Shown here: piece by piece, positions 36,601 to 44,338 of the stretch | Layout of the letters: the number at the start of each line of letters is the position of its first letter | How positions within the stretch are numbered: position 1 is the first letter of the stretch | Assembly (NCBI RefSeq): GCF_002980525.1 | Contig: NZ_PVBQ01000002.1 | Coordinates: forward strand, 372,001-436,000 | Source: Sphingobacterium haloxyli | Lineage (GTDB): Bacteria; Bacteroidota; Bacteroidia; Sphingobacteriales; Sphingobacteriaceae | Direction of reading: 5' to 3' | Length of the DNA stretch: 64,000 nucleotides | Notes under the pieces: model-generated | The model's input: only the letters and a program-made list of their open reading frames with translations | What the model was told of the DNA's origin: nothing | The model's database searches: none | Position numbers and translations under genes: made by a program

Positions 36601-37085
36601 CCAACTTTGAAGGCGGATGGACAAACACACTAGCCTATAAGAATTTCGACTTAACGGTGGTTATGAATTTTCGACAGGGAGGTTTACTGAGGTCTGAACT
36701 CTATGGCGGCGGACAAAATTCGCTGATAGGAGGTTATTACAACAACCTGGATGTTGACTATTGGACGCCGGAAAAAACAGATGCGCGCTGGCCAGCCCCA
36801 AATAATAGGGTGCAGAACATACCTTATAAGGGAACACTTACGTTATTCGATGCGTCATACCTTAAGATACGGACACTGACTTTGGGTTATACGTTGCCCG
36901 ATAAACTTCTTAGCTCAGTCGGTTTAAGTCGGGCTCGTATATACGCAACAGCGACAAATCCGTTTACCTTCTTCTCCGAATATGTAAACAAATATAAGGG
37001 GCTTGACCCGGAGACCAACCGGGTGATGAATACGGTAATTCCTCCCTCATGGCAAATGTTATTCGGTATCAATGTAACTTTCTAA
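33648..37085 (+). CDS. SusC/FecA-type TonB-dependent transporter with STN domain
   Basis: An 1145-residue outer-membrane transporter. After a long basic n-region and signal (LTLTIIIFFAMQVGANSVAQ) comes the STN signalling domain (ISLKEVFKEIKKQTDLTVFY through AVLRECLRGLSLTYVIMDKT), which talks to the FecR protein encoded just upstream. Then a carboxypeptidase-like domain (GVIRDVNGVPLTGVSVSVTG), TonB box EVVVVGYGAVKKSDLTGAV, plug (DPLLVVDGIPYDLG, ITSVTVLKDASSTAIYGSRG) and barrel ending PSWQMLFGINVTF. First gene of the operon SusC-SusD-SGNH-FAD oxidoreductase-Tat subunit-GMC. Confidence 0.96.
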   Translation: MYEKITFTLNWVLKRQVLMRMQLTLTIIIFFAMQVGANSVAQHYVTLQQQDISLKEVFKEIKKQTDLTVFYSAKRLNDSRKVNTNFKNTSLEAVLRECLRGLSLTYVIMDKTIVLKEKETKITTRNNTQLNNRPVTSVSQSQQHIVTGVIRDVNGVPLTGVSVSVTGTASTVATSENGSYHIIAKPDATLVFYSVGFARKEESIRGRSVIDITLEQEISDLDEVVVVGYGAVKKSDLTGAVNVIDEQTIRNTPAANIAMALQGAGSGVNIQRSGGSTHPAHTPEIRIRGTRSIAAGNDPLLVVDGIPYDLGMMNNISPDDITSVTVLKDASSTAIYGSRGANGVILMTTKRGVEGARATVTYSGYIGINKPLGFYDLMNADEYMELRKWAMYNRYKNSDGYTGIDDPRVLERVFEGGLDGETDGYKNGVYTDWQKELYDKDPTITNHQVGIAGGSKNTQYAASLGYYKATGIYDLQSMERTTQKLSVDHTINKYLKIGINTLNTYYISRGESLNPMGDALRLSPLLTPLMDDGSIREKVHPNDLMSNPLMDLREGAIQDDRKRLSTFTTGYLDVDLTHGFKYRLNAGVQLSQTTLQRYYQQGTSKRRQSSNYGYNESASLIDYTIENLLTYDKKVEKHNFNVTALFSAGERESQNFDLNYENVPTNQVGYYNPGTAENHKGGGNYSKWSMLSYMGRLNYDYDQRYYLTTTLRADGSSRLAKGNKWHYFPSAAFAWNIGNEQFMDRTSSILSQLKLRLSYGEVGNTNVAPYDTQGNMSSNRYIFGSQGVLGYYPTAASNSELKWERTASYNAGIDFGFLDNRITGSMEVYKQYSNNLMMSFTPPATSGVSTAIPYNVGKTENVGFETNVRMHVFNGDGRNKFQWTTDLNIYFNGNKVVQLTEGADQLISDNLFVGHPLGSFYEYVGLGIWQDTPEDRALAESFGLQTSGDESVIGTIKVDDISGPNGEPDGIINDYDRKVLGSHQANFEGGWTNTLAYKNFDLTVVMNFRQGGLLRSELYGGGQNSLIGGYYNNLDVDYWTPEKTDARWPAPNNRVQNIPYKGTLTLFDASYLKIRTLTLGYTLPDKLLSSVGLSRARIYATATNPFTFFSEYVNKYKGLDPETNRVMNTVIPPSWQMLFGINVTF

Positions 37086-37092
37086 TTAAGAC

Positions 37093-38838
37093 ATGAAAAA
37101 TATAATATGTTTATTAGTATGCCTTCCGTTACTTTTCGTTACGGGATGCGCTGATTTTCTGGAAGAAGAGAATCACTCGAAAATGACACCCGAGTCGTTT
37201 AATACACCACAGGGGTTTGAACTTGGGTTGAACGGTGTATATGGCGGAATGAGAGCTTTTTACGGACCAATCAGTTCTATTCATATGTTAACTGTAGCCG
37301 GAACGGATGAATTCTATAGCCGTGCTTCGGGCGATATTTATAATTTTGGAAATTATACTGCAAACTTCAAACCTAGTTCGGACTATATTTATTCCTATTG
37401 GAGATCTTCGTATACGTTGATTAATACGTGCAATGGTCTGGTACACTTTGGTGAAGACATGACGGGCATTACCGAAACTAAAAAAACAACCATGTTGGCA
37501 GAAGCCAGGTTCTTTAGGGCGTTGCTTTATTTCCGTTTGGTGCAATTTTTTGGCGATGTAACATTGAACCGTACCTATAATGATGGAATTGTAAAAGAGG
37601 CTAAGCGTGACCCGATAGCCGATGTATACGACTTTGTTATCGAAGACCTGTTATATTGTACAACCCCTGGTAATTTGCCTTCCGGGCCAAAAGATACCAG
37701 TCCGGGGCGTGTTACACAAGCGTTAGCCCGCCATTTGTTGGCAAAAGTGTATCTTACACGAGGATGGAGTAGTGCATCCCAATCTACCGATTTCCAGAAT
37801 GCATACGAAATAGCGACCGAACTGATTCAGGATAGCGGCCAAACAGGGGTTACACTTATGCCAAGATATGCCGATATCCATAAACTAGGCAATGAAAATA
37901 ACCAGGAGATACTCTATAATGTACAGATGACAGATGATCCGATTTACGGTGTGCCGCAAGCAGATGCGAACATCAATCATCTGAGCCATGTTTTTGTCGG
38001 GGGTTATTTTAATTTCAATGGTAGCGGTAATGTTCAACAAATAGAAGATGGACGCGTGTACGCGCGATATCACGGAACAAGCTGGCTATATAATGAAGCT
38101 TTCGGCGATATAGGTAAAGACTCGCGCTATTATGCTACTTTCCAAAGCGAGTGGACGGCCCCAGTTGATTTTCAGAATAAAACACAGGAGTTTTATGTGG
38201 GTAATAATAAGTATTCTGCCGTTAGAAGTGGAACAAAAGGAGACCTTGCAGGTTATCTTCCCGGCAAAAATATGACCAAAGAGGAAATAGAGGCGGCGAA
38301 TTACTATATACTTACTCCCGAAAACTACACCGATCCATCGTTTCCCACAATGAAGAAGTTTCTAGATCCAAATCGTGCGAGTCTCTCGTTCGACTCGCAA
38401 CGTTCAATCATCGTATATCGTTTGGCCGAAACATACCTTATAGCTGCTGAGGCTGCTTTTAAACTCGGTAATAATTCTACCAGCAATGGTGCGGCTTATT
38501 ACATTAACGAACTTCGCAAAAGAGCTGCCTCGACAGAAGAATATGTGGATGACCTAATGATTACGGCCGCCGATATAACTATTGATTATATCCTGGATGA
38601 AAGAACACGCGAGCTTTGTGGAGAACAGTTACGCTGGCTCGACCTTGTTCGCACACAAAAATTGGTTGAGCGCGTGCGGAAGCATGGGTTCTTCACTACA
38701 AAATGGACAAATCACACCCTTCCTAAAGATAATATACAGGATTTCCATGTGTTACGACCAATTCCGCAGAAGCAAATCGAGTCGGTCATTGCAGGAGATC
38801 CGTATCCACAACAGCCTGATGGGTGGGATAATATGTAA
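37093..38838 (+). CDS. SusD/RagB-family glycan-binding lipoprotein
   Basis: 581-residue lipoprotein partner of the STN-SusC, starting seven bases after its stop. Lipobox is FVTGC followed by ADFLEEENHSKMTPESFNTP, the usual SusD opening. SusD hallmarks are MLAEARFFRALLYFRLVQFF, ARHLLAKVYLTRGW, YRLAETYLIAAEAAF and ILDERTRELCGEQLRWLDLV, ending with LRPIPQKQIESV. It presents the glycan to the transporter on the cell surface. Confidence 0.95.
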   Translation: MKNIICLLVCLPLLFVTGCADFLEEENHSKMTPESFNTPQGFELGLNGVYGGMRAFYGPISSIHMLTVAGTDEFYSRASGDIYNFGNYTANFKPSSDYIYSYWRSSYTLINTCNGLVHFGEDMTGITETKKTTMLAEARFFRALLYFRLVQFFGDVTLNRTYNDGIVKEAKRDPIADVYDFVIEDLLYCTTPGNLPSGPKDTSPGRVTQALARHLLAKVYLTRGWSSASQSTDFQNAYEIATELIQDSGQTGVTLMPRYADIHKLGNENNQEILYNVQMTDDPIYGVPQADANINHLSHVFVGGYFNFNGSGNVQQIEDGRVYARYHGTSWLYNEAFGDIGKDSRYYATFQSEWTAPVDFQNKTQEFYVGNNKYSAVRSGTKGDLAGYLPGKNMTKEEIEAANYYILTPENYTDPSFPTMKKFLDPNRASLSFDSQRSIIVYRLAETYLIAAEAAFKLGNNSTSNGAAYYINELRKRAASTEEYVDDLMITAADITIDYILDERTRELCGEQLRWLDLVRTQKLVERVRKHGFFTTKWTNHTLPKDNIQDFHVLRPIPQKQIESVIAGDPYPQQPDGWDNM

Positions 38839-38871
38839 TAATAGAGATGATGTTAAAACAAAAATAAATAG

Positions 38872-39549
38872 ATGAAACTAATCGGGATAATTTGCAGTCT
38901 GCTGCTATCTCTTTCTGCTTTTTGTCAATCTCGCTTGATAGAACAATTGAAAAACGGTAAAGCACAACATATCGTCGTGTATGGCACCAGTCTGTCCAGT
39001 GGAGGAAGCGGAAAGGCATGGATGGATGTGGTTTCAGCACGTATAGAAGACCGGTTTGGAGACAACCTCGTCAGCTATACGCTTGCTGGTAAGGGCGGAA
39101 TGTGGTCGGTTTGGGGCGTAAAAAATTTCGAAGATAGTGTCATTGCCAAAAAGCCAGATGCGGTGTTTATTGAGTTTGGTATGAATGACGCTTTTCAGAA
39201 ATATGAAACAACTGTCGAATTAGCTAAGTTGAATTTAGTATATATGATTGACCGGATTAGACTCTACAATGATTCCTGTGATATCTTTTTGCAGGTGATG
39301 AATATGCCTATAGGTAAGTCAGCAAGCTTCCGCCCTCATCTCGATGATTATTACGCGATGTATCGGGAAACAGCGCAAGAGAAAAAGGTAACGCTGATCG
39401 ATCATTACCCCAACTGGCAAATTATATTAGATAGAGGAGAAGACATCTTTAGACAGTACGTTCCGGATGGATTACATCCCAACAGGAAAGGTGGGGAAGA
39501 AATTATCGCACCGAAGATAGTGGAAATTTTGAACCTAAATATAAAATAA
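38872..39549 (+). CDS. SGNH/GDSL-family hydrolase (putative carbohydrate esterase), secreted
   Basis: A 225-residue protein with signal peptide (LLLSLSAFCQ). SGNH blocks are present: the nucleophile block IVVYGTSLSSGG (GTSLS instead of GDSLS), the Gly in block II (TLAGKGGMWS), the Asn block FIEFGMNDAF, and the catalytic Asp/His in PDGLHPNRKGGEE. Members in PULs remove acetyl or other acyl groups from polysaccharides (for example from pectins or hemicelluloses). Located third in the sigma-controlled operon, 33 bases after SusD, so it probably deacylates the imported oligosaccharide. Confidence 0.88.
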   Translation: MKLIGIICSLLLSLSAFCQSRLIEQLKNGKAQHIVVYGTSLSSGGSGKAWMDVVSARIEDRFGDNLVSYTLAGKGGMWSVWGVKNFEDSVIAKKPDAVFIEFGMNDAFQKYETTVELAKLNLVYMIDRIRLYNDSCDIFLQVMNMPIGKSASFRPHLDDYYAMYRETAQEKKVTLIDHYPNWQIILDRGEDIFRQYVPDGLHPNRKGGEEIIAPKIVEILNLNIK

Positions 39550-39560
39550 AAATAGAAAGC

Positions 39561-41207
39561 ATGAGGAAAACACTATTAGCTGTGGTTATCATAGGGTTGC
39601 TTGTTTCTTGTAACCAATTGCACTCAAATGAGTATCAAGCGGACGTTATTATCTACGGGGGCACGTCTGCTGCCATTACGTCGGCTGTACAGGCAAAACA
39701 ATCTGGAAAATCCGTCATTGTCGTATCGCCGGACAAACATTTGGGTGGGCTATCGTCGGGGGGACTCGGATTTACGGACACAGGCGATAAATCTGTTATC
39801 GGAGGGTTAGCACGTGATTTCTATCATAGAATATATCAACACTACCAAGATAGCGCGGCGTGGCATTGGCAGAAGCAAGCGGAATATGGGAATACCGGAC
39901 AAGGTACCCCCGCGATAGATGGCGATGCTCGCACGATGTGGATTTTCGAACCACATGTTGCAGAGCAAGTATTCGAGGATTATGTGAAGGAATATGAGCT
40001 GGAGGTTTGGCGTGAGGAATGGCTGGACAGAGCGAACGGTGTAATGAAAGAAGGAGATCGTATCGTGTCTATTACCACGCTCAGTGGCAAGACCTACAAA
40101 GGGAAGATGTTTATCGATGCCACCTATGAGGGCGATTTGATGGCTGCTGCAGGTGTGAGCTACCATGTGGGACGCGAGGCAAACGGTGTCTATGGTGAGA
40201 AATGGAATGGTGTACAAACGGGCGTATTACACCACGACCACTGGTTTAAGAATGATATCAGCCCTTATGTCGTGCCAGGCGATAGCACGAGCGGGCTATT
40301 ATATGGAGTTTCTGCTGAAGATCCGGGCGTTTACGGAGAAGGCGATCATCGTTTGCAAGCCTATTGTTTCCGAATGTGCCTAAGTAACCATCCCGATAAC
40401 CGGATACCTTTTCCTAAGCCTGGCAATTATAATGCAGATAACTACGAGCTATTGGCTCGGGTTTTTGCTTCAGGCTGGCGAGAAACCTTTCGGAAGTTTG
40501 ATCCGATACCTAACCGCAAGACGGATACCAACAACCATGGGCCATTTAGCACGGATTTTATCGGTATGAATTACGATTATCCTGAAGCGAGTTACGAACG
40601 TCGTAAAGAGATTATCAAAGAACATGAAGATTATCAAAAAGGATTGCTGTATTTCATGGCTAACGATGTGAAAGTGCCGTCCGATGTGCGGGAAGAAATG
40701 GCGCAATGGGGATTAGCAAAAGATGAATTTACAGACAACGGCCACTGGCCTCATCAGCTTTACATTAGAGAGGCGCGTCGGATGGTGGGGCAGCACGTCA
40801 TGACAGAACATGATACGTTTAGCGAAAGTGAGATTGCTGATCCCGTGGGAATGGGATCTTATGCGCTGGACTCACATAACGTACAGCGCTATGTGAAGGC
40901 CGACGGTTATGTACAGAACGAAGGGGATATTGGCGTAAAGCCAAAGAAAGGGCCTTATAAAATAGCCTATGGCTCCCTGGTGCCTAAAAAAGATGAGTGT
41001 ACAAACTTGCTTGTTCCGGTATGTGTTTCTAGCTCCCATATCGCTTTTGGAAGTATCCGTATGGAACCCGTGTTCATGATATTAGGACAAAGTGCGGCTT
41101 TAGCGGCGTCTTTGGCGATTGACAACGGTGTAGGTGTGCAGGACGTTTCCTATGATGCGCTGCAAAAGTTACTAATAGAAAATAAACAGGTATTGTCAAA
41201 ACCATAA
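39561..41207 (+). CDS. FAD-dependent oxidoreductase, lipoprotein
   Basis: A 548-residue lipoprotein (LLVSC lipobox) of the FAD-dependent oxidoreductase group often found in PULs and sometimes labelled xanthan-lyase-like. The dinucleotide-binding region is ADVIIYGGTSAAITSAVQAK followed by GKSVIVVSPDKHLGGLSSGG, and the C-terminal FAD segment is SFGSIRMEP-like (IAFGSIRMEPVFMILGQSAA). GSYALDSHNVQRY also matches the family. The reaction is not known for most members; oxidation of a sugar or aglycone hydroxyl is plausible here because the neighbours are a GMC oxidoreductase and its Tat partner. Confidence 0.85.
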   Translation: MRKTLLAVVIIGLLVSCNQLHSNEYQADVIIYGGTSAAITSAVQAKQSGKSVIVVSPDKHLGGLSSGGLGFTDTGDKSVIGGLARDFYHRIYQHYQDSAAWHWQKQAEYGNTGQGTPAIDGDARTMWIFEPHVAEQVFEDYVKEYELEVWREEWLDRANGVMKEGDRIVSITTLSGKTYKGKMFIDATYEGDLMAAAGVSYHVGREANGVYGEKWNGVQTGVLHHDHWFKNDISPYVVPGDSTSGLLYGVSAEDPGVYGEGDHRLQAYCFRMCLSNHPDNRIPFPKPGNYNADNYELLARVFASGWRETFRKFDPIPNRKTDTNNHGPFSTDFIGMNYDYPEASYERRKEIIKEHEDYQKGLLYFMANDVKVPSDVREEMAQWGLAKDEFTDNGHWPHQLYIREARRMVGQHVMTEHDTFSESEIADPVGMGSYALDSHNVQRYVKADGYVQNEGDIGVKPKKGPYKIAYGSLVPKKDECTNLLVPVCVSSSHIAFGSIRMEPVFMILGQSAALAASLAIDNGVGVQDVSYDALQKLLIENKQVLSKP

Positions 41208-41256
41208 TCATTATATTTACGCTTTGGAGCTATCCAACATTAGATTTTTAAAACTC

Positions 41257-41790
41257 ATGAATGTAGACGTGATCAATAGAAGAGCCGCAATTCGTAGATT
41301 GTTATTCATCGCTGGGGGAACGCTTCTGCTCCCCGCCTGTTATCGGCAGTCGGGCCAAGCTACGATCGAGTTATCGAATCTAGAGATTGATGAGGAACAG
41401 GAGAATTTACTGGCTGAATTGGTAGAAACGATCATTCCTTCGTCTGATACATCTGGGGGTAAAGAATTATTGCTTCACCTTTTTGTTTTGAAGATGGTGG
41501 ATGACTGCCATAGCCCCGAAGATCAAAAAGCTTTTACCGCGGGACTGGCTTCTTTTTCTACCTATGTCCGTGAGCAAACGGGGGAAGACTTTATGAAGTT
41601 GGGAGTCGATAAGCGCGTCGCTTTCTTAGCGTCGTTACAGGAAACAGAAAATGAAGAAGTAAAACGATTTTATGCGATGACCAAGCGTCGAACCATCCAG
41701 GGTTATACGAATTCGAAATATGTGATGACAGACCTGAAAAAATACGAGCTTGTCCCTGGACGATATAATGGCTATTTTAAAATGGCCTGA
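41257..41790 (+). CDS. Gluconate 2-dehydrogenase subunit 3-family protein, Tat-exported
   Basis: A 177-residue protein from ATG 41257 (an upstream TTG at 41224 is less likely). The N-terminus MNVDVINRRAAIRRLLFIAG contains twin arginines, a hydrophobic core and a possible lipobox LLPAC, so it is a Tat substrate probably anchored as a lipoprotein. The body (IDEEQENLLAELVETIIPSS, GYTNSKYVMTDLKKYELVPG) is typical of the small subunit that escorts GMC flavoproteins such as gluconate 2-dehydrogenase and glucoside 3-dehydrogenase through the Tat pore. The GMC protein encoded next has no signal of its own, which supports a hitchhiker pair. Confidence 0.9.
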   Translation: MNVDVINRRAAIRRLLFIAGGTLLLPACYRQSGQATIELSNLEIDEEQENLLAELVETIIPSSDTSGGKELLLHLFVLKMVDDCHSPEDQKAFTAGLASFSTYVREQTGEDFMKLGVDKRVAFLASLQETENEEVKRFYAMTKRRTIQGYTNSKYVMTDLKKYELVPGRYNGYFKMA

Positions 41791-41816
41791 TCGCCTATAG
41801 CAGTCAGGGATTAGTT

Positions 41817-41945
41817 TCGGTGCTCCCCCTTGGATACGTATGAGCAACCTAGGGACGTGAGCGAAGCGAGTGTTCCAGTTGCGACGCGTGCCAAAGGGGC
41901 AAACTGAAAACATATGAAATTTTTGGAAGCGAAAGCGCGGCTATA
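41817..41945 (+). repeat. Structured intergenic repeat, copy A
   Basis: This ~130-base block in front of the GMC gene matches the block at 43998-44118 behind it. The best-matching part is 41880-41914 (TGCGACGCGTGCCAAAGGGG and on), which aligns to 44055-44088 mostly through transitions. The ends pair: GTGCTCCCCCTTGG near 41820 with CCAAAGGGGCA near 41891, and the same stem in copy B uses different bases, indicating conserved pairing. Confidence 0.6.
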
Positions 41946-41983
41946 GCGATGGTTAAAAAGAAAATTTAGAGAGAGAATACGTA

Positions 41984-43702
41984 ATGGCAAACTTAAATAT
42001 AGATAGTGTGAAGACACGCACATTTGATGCGATTGTCATTGGTTCGGGAGCAAGTGGCGGGTGGGCAGCAAAAGAGTTTACGGAGCGAGGCCTCCAAACA
42101 CTAGTTCTCGAACGAGGACGTGATGTGGCACATGTCAAAGACTACCCGACGACGAACCTCTATCCGTACGAACTCGAACACCGCGGGGAGACGACATATG
42201 CCGATAAGCAAGCAAACCCTATTGCCAACAGGTGTTATGCATACAGAGAGGACTCACAACATTTCTTCGTGAAAGATGAAGAACATCCCTATGTTCAAGA
42301 GAAGGATTTCGATTGGATCCGCGGGTATCAGGTAGGTGGGAAATCGCTTTTATGGGCAAGACAGACCCAGCGCTGGAGCGAATATGACTTCGAAGGACCT
42401 GCTCGTGATGGCTTTGGGGTAGATTGGCCTGTCCGGTATAAGGATATTGATCCGTGGTACAGTTATGTAGAGCGCTTCGTGGGCATCGCAGGTAATAAAG
42501 ATGGGTTGTATACGCTTCCAGACGGTGATTTTTTGCCGGGTTATCCGCTGAATGCAGTGGAAGATTATTTCCGTCAATCGGTCAATCAACATTTTAAAGG
42601 GCGGCATGTCATCAGCGCGCGATGTGCACATCTTTCTGAACCGCAACCCATTCATATTCAACAGGGACGTGTAAAATGTCAGCACCGTCTGTTGTGCCAG
42701 CGCGGCTGCCCTTTTGGGGGTTATTTCAGTAGCAATGCGTCTACCATTCCATGGGCGCAAAAAACCGGAAACCTAACGCTTCGGCCGCATTCTGTGGTAC
42801 ATTCTATCTTGTATGACCAAGAAACGGGAAAAGCGACAGGTGTGAAGGTTATCGACACGGAATCGCTGGAGGAAATAGATTTCTTTGCCAACGTGATTTT
42901 TGTTAACGCTTCGGCTTTGAATACGAATCTTATTCTGCTGAATTCCAAATCCGATCGTTTTCCGGACGGCTTGGGAAATGATAACGGATTACTAGGGAAA
43001 TATGTCGCTTTCCATAACTATACGGCCCGTATCAGCGCCGAATACGATGGTCTGTTGGAATACCGGACGGACGGGCGAAACCCTGCCGGAGGAGGATATA
43101 TCCCCAACTTCCGCAATGTGGACCATCAGGAAACAGACTTTTTACGTGGATGGGCCGCGGCCTTCGGGGCCAGCCGATCGCAGGTTCGGGACACCAATGG
43201 CGTCGGCGATGCGCTCAAGAATGCGCTACTAGACGATTCCAAATGGAGCAACTGGCGCATACATTCCCACATGATGGCAGAGACGATTCCGAAAGAAAAT
43301 AACCGCGTTTGGCTCGATACGGATAAAACAGATAAATGGGGCGTGCCGCTCTTGCATATCGCTGTAGATTATGCTGAAGATGACTGGCAAAGACGTAAAG
43401 ACTATTATGAGCAGATGACTGCTATGTATGAGGTTGCCGGTTTTACAAATATCCGGACGTCGGATGATGGTCGCCGCCCTGGAAATGATATACATGAGAT
43501 GGGAGGCGTTCGGATGGGGCACGATGAGAAGACTTCGCTACTGAATAAATGGAACCAATTACATCTTTGCAAAAACGTGTATGTCACCGATGGTGCGTGT
43601 ATGACATCAACGGCGACACAAAACCCAACATTGACTTATATGGCACTTACGGCGCGGGCGGTTGACCATGCGGTGAAGTCGCTGAAAAATGGGGATTTGT
43701 AA
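41984..43702 (+). CDS. GMC-family FAD oxidoreductase (glucoside 3-dehydrogenase-like large subunit)
   Basis: A 572-residue flavoprotein with the FAD-binding motif FDAIVIGSGASGGWAAKEFT near the N-terminus, RGYQVGGKSLLWARQTQRWS, and the GMC C-terminal segments GGVRMGHDEKTS, VYVTDGACMTSTATQNPTLT and YMALTARAVDHAV. A Cys-rich segment CQHRLLCQRGCPFGGYFSSN resembles the iron-sulfur-type Cys clusters of FAD-dependent sugar dehydrogenases. No signal peptide; the Tat-bearing small subunit encoded just upstream should carry it out. This GMC plus subunit-3 pairing is that of dehydrogenases that oxidise glycosides at C3 in the periplasm. Substrate identity is inference. Separated from the small subunit by repeat copy A. 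Confidence 0.9.
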   Translation: MANLNIDSVKTRTFDAIVIGSGASGGWAAKEFTERGLQTLVLERGRDVAHVKDYPTTNLYPYELEHRGETTYADKQANPIANRCYAYREDSQHFFVKDEEHPYVQEKDFDWIRGYQVGGKSLLWARQTQRWSEYDFEGPARDGFGVDWPVRYKDIDPWYSYVERFVGIAGNKDGLYTLPDGDFLPGYPLNAVEDYFRQSVNQHFKGRHVISARCAHLSEPQPIHIQQGRVKCQHRLLCQRGCPFGGYFSSNASTIPWAQKTGNLTLRPHSVVHSILYDQETGKATGVKVIDTESLEEIDFFANVIFVNASALNTNLILLNSKSDRFPDGLGNDNGLLGKYVAFHNYTARISAEYDGLLEYRTDGRNPAGGGYIPNFRNVDHQETDFLRGWAAAFGASRSQVRDTNGVGDALKNALLDDSKWSNWRIHSHMMAETIPKENNRVWLDTDKTDKWGVPLLHIAVDYAEDDWQRRKDYYEQMTAMYEVAGFTNIRTSDDGRRPGNDIHEMGGVRMGHDEKTSLLNKWNQLHLCKNVYVTDGACMTSTATQNPTLTYMALTARAVDHAVKSLKNGDL

Positions 43703-43772
43703 AAGGTAAGCTCATTCAACCAGTTCTATTATCTCTATTATCTCGCGGATTTAAATCACAAATCTCGACAGA

Positions 43773-43799
43773 ACGGGAGGCGCCCCCCTATTTTCCCGT
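43773..43799 (+). terminator. Possible weak terminator after the GMC gene
   Basis: ACGGGA (43773-43778) can pair with TCCCGT (43794-43799) around a GC-rich loop ending in a TTTT run. The stem is short, so this is tentative. The 636-base gene-free stretch 43703-44338 otherwise holds the inverted repeat at 43869-43980, repeat copy B and the SusC promoter region. Confidence 0.3.
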
Positions 43800-43868
43800 A
43801 TTTCGTTTGTATTTATATTGATTGCACTAAGCAAAGCAATTCTACTTGCGTAGAGAGCTTTATCGACG

Positions 43869-43980
43869 GGGGTGTAAGAAAGATAGGGAATTCGCTTTTA
43901 AACCTGCTACTCGCAAGCTGGGATCCGCTGCGCTTTGCTTGCCGCTCCTAGGCTTGCTCCCTAGCAGGTTTAAAACACCC
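43869..43980. repeat. Long intergenic inverted repeat
   Basis: TTTTAAACCTGCTA (43896-43909) and TAGCAGGTTTAAAA (43962-43975) are perfect 14-bp inverted copies. GGGTGT (43869-43874) and ACACCC (43975-43980) extend the pairing outside, and GCAAGC/GCTTGC pairs lie inside. The inner part is GC-rich and repetitive (GCTTTGCTTGCCGC, GGCTTGCTCC). It looks like a REP/MITE-like element or a strong structured terminator. Confidence 0.6.
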
Positions 43981-43997
43981 ATTGAAGAACATGGAGG

Positions 43998-44118
43998 CAT
44001 CGGCTCCTTTGGGTAGACTTTAACAACCTAGGACGTGGGAGTGGGCATTCCCGCTGCGATGTGTTCCGAAGGAGCACACTGAAAACGTACCAAACCTTTT
44101 AAAAACGAAAGCCGTAAT
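43998..44118 (+). repeat. Structured intergenic repeat, copy B
   Basis: Second copy of the block at 41817-41945. GCTCCTTTGG near 44003 pairs with CCGAAGGAGC near 44066; in copy A the same positions pair with different bases. The central AACCTAGG-ACGTG and the tail CACTGAAAAC are shared with copy A. It ends a few bases before the candidate operator at 44125. Confidence 0.6.
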
Positions 44119-44124
44119 AAGAAC

Positions 44125-44153
44125 GAGACAAAATGGATATTTTTTGAATCAAA
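44125..44153 (+). promoter_or_regulatory. Candidate HTCS operator, site 5 (third SusC)
   Basis: GAGACAAA at 44125 and GAATCAAA at 44146 repeat with the exact 21-bp pitch seen at the other four sites. A leader element (TGTTA-TCAT-TAACA then AACCATATAAACA, 44193-44222) follows, as upstream of 16889 and 23396. A 12-codon open frame (44224-44262, MRKIDPRCYEIA) and a small CGGCG/CGCCG hairpin (44301-44314) lie further down the leader. Confidence 0.6.
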
Positions 44154-44338
44154 AAGTAAAGTTTAAGATAAATATTTTTCTGTAATTGCCTCTGTTATCA
44201 TTAACACTTAACCATATAAACAAATGAGAAAAATAGATCCACGCTGTTATGAAATAGCATGATGAATTAACATCAGAAACTTATCAGAGAACTTAATGTA
44301 CGGCGTCATCGCCGCTTAAAAACTTAACGAACTATTGT

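Noticed and set aside
44224..44262. 12-codon open frame in the leader of the third SusC
   Set aside because: Short, no clear ribosome-binding site, and no counterpart seen in the other SusC leaders; kept only as a note on the operator feature.
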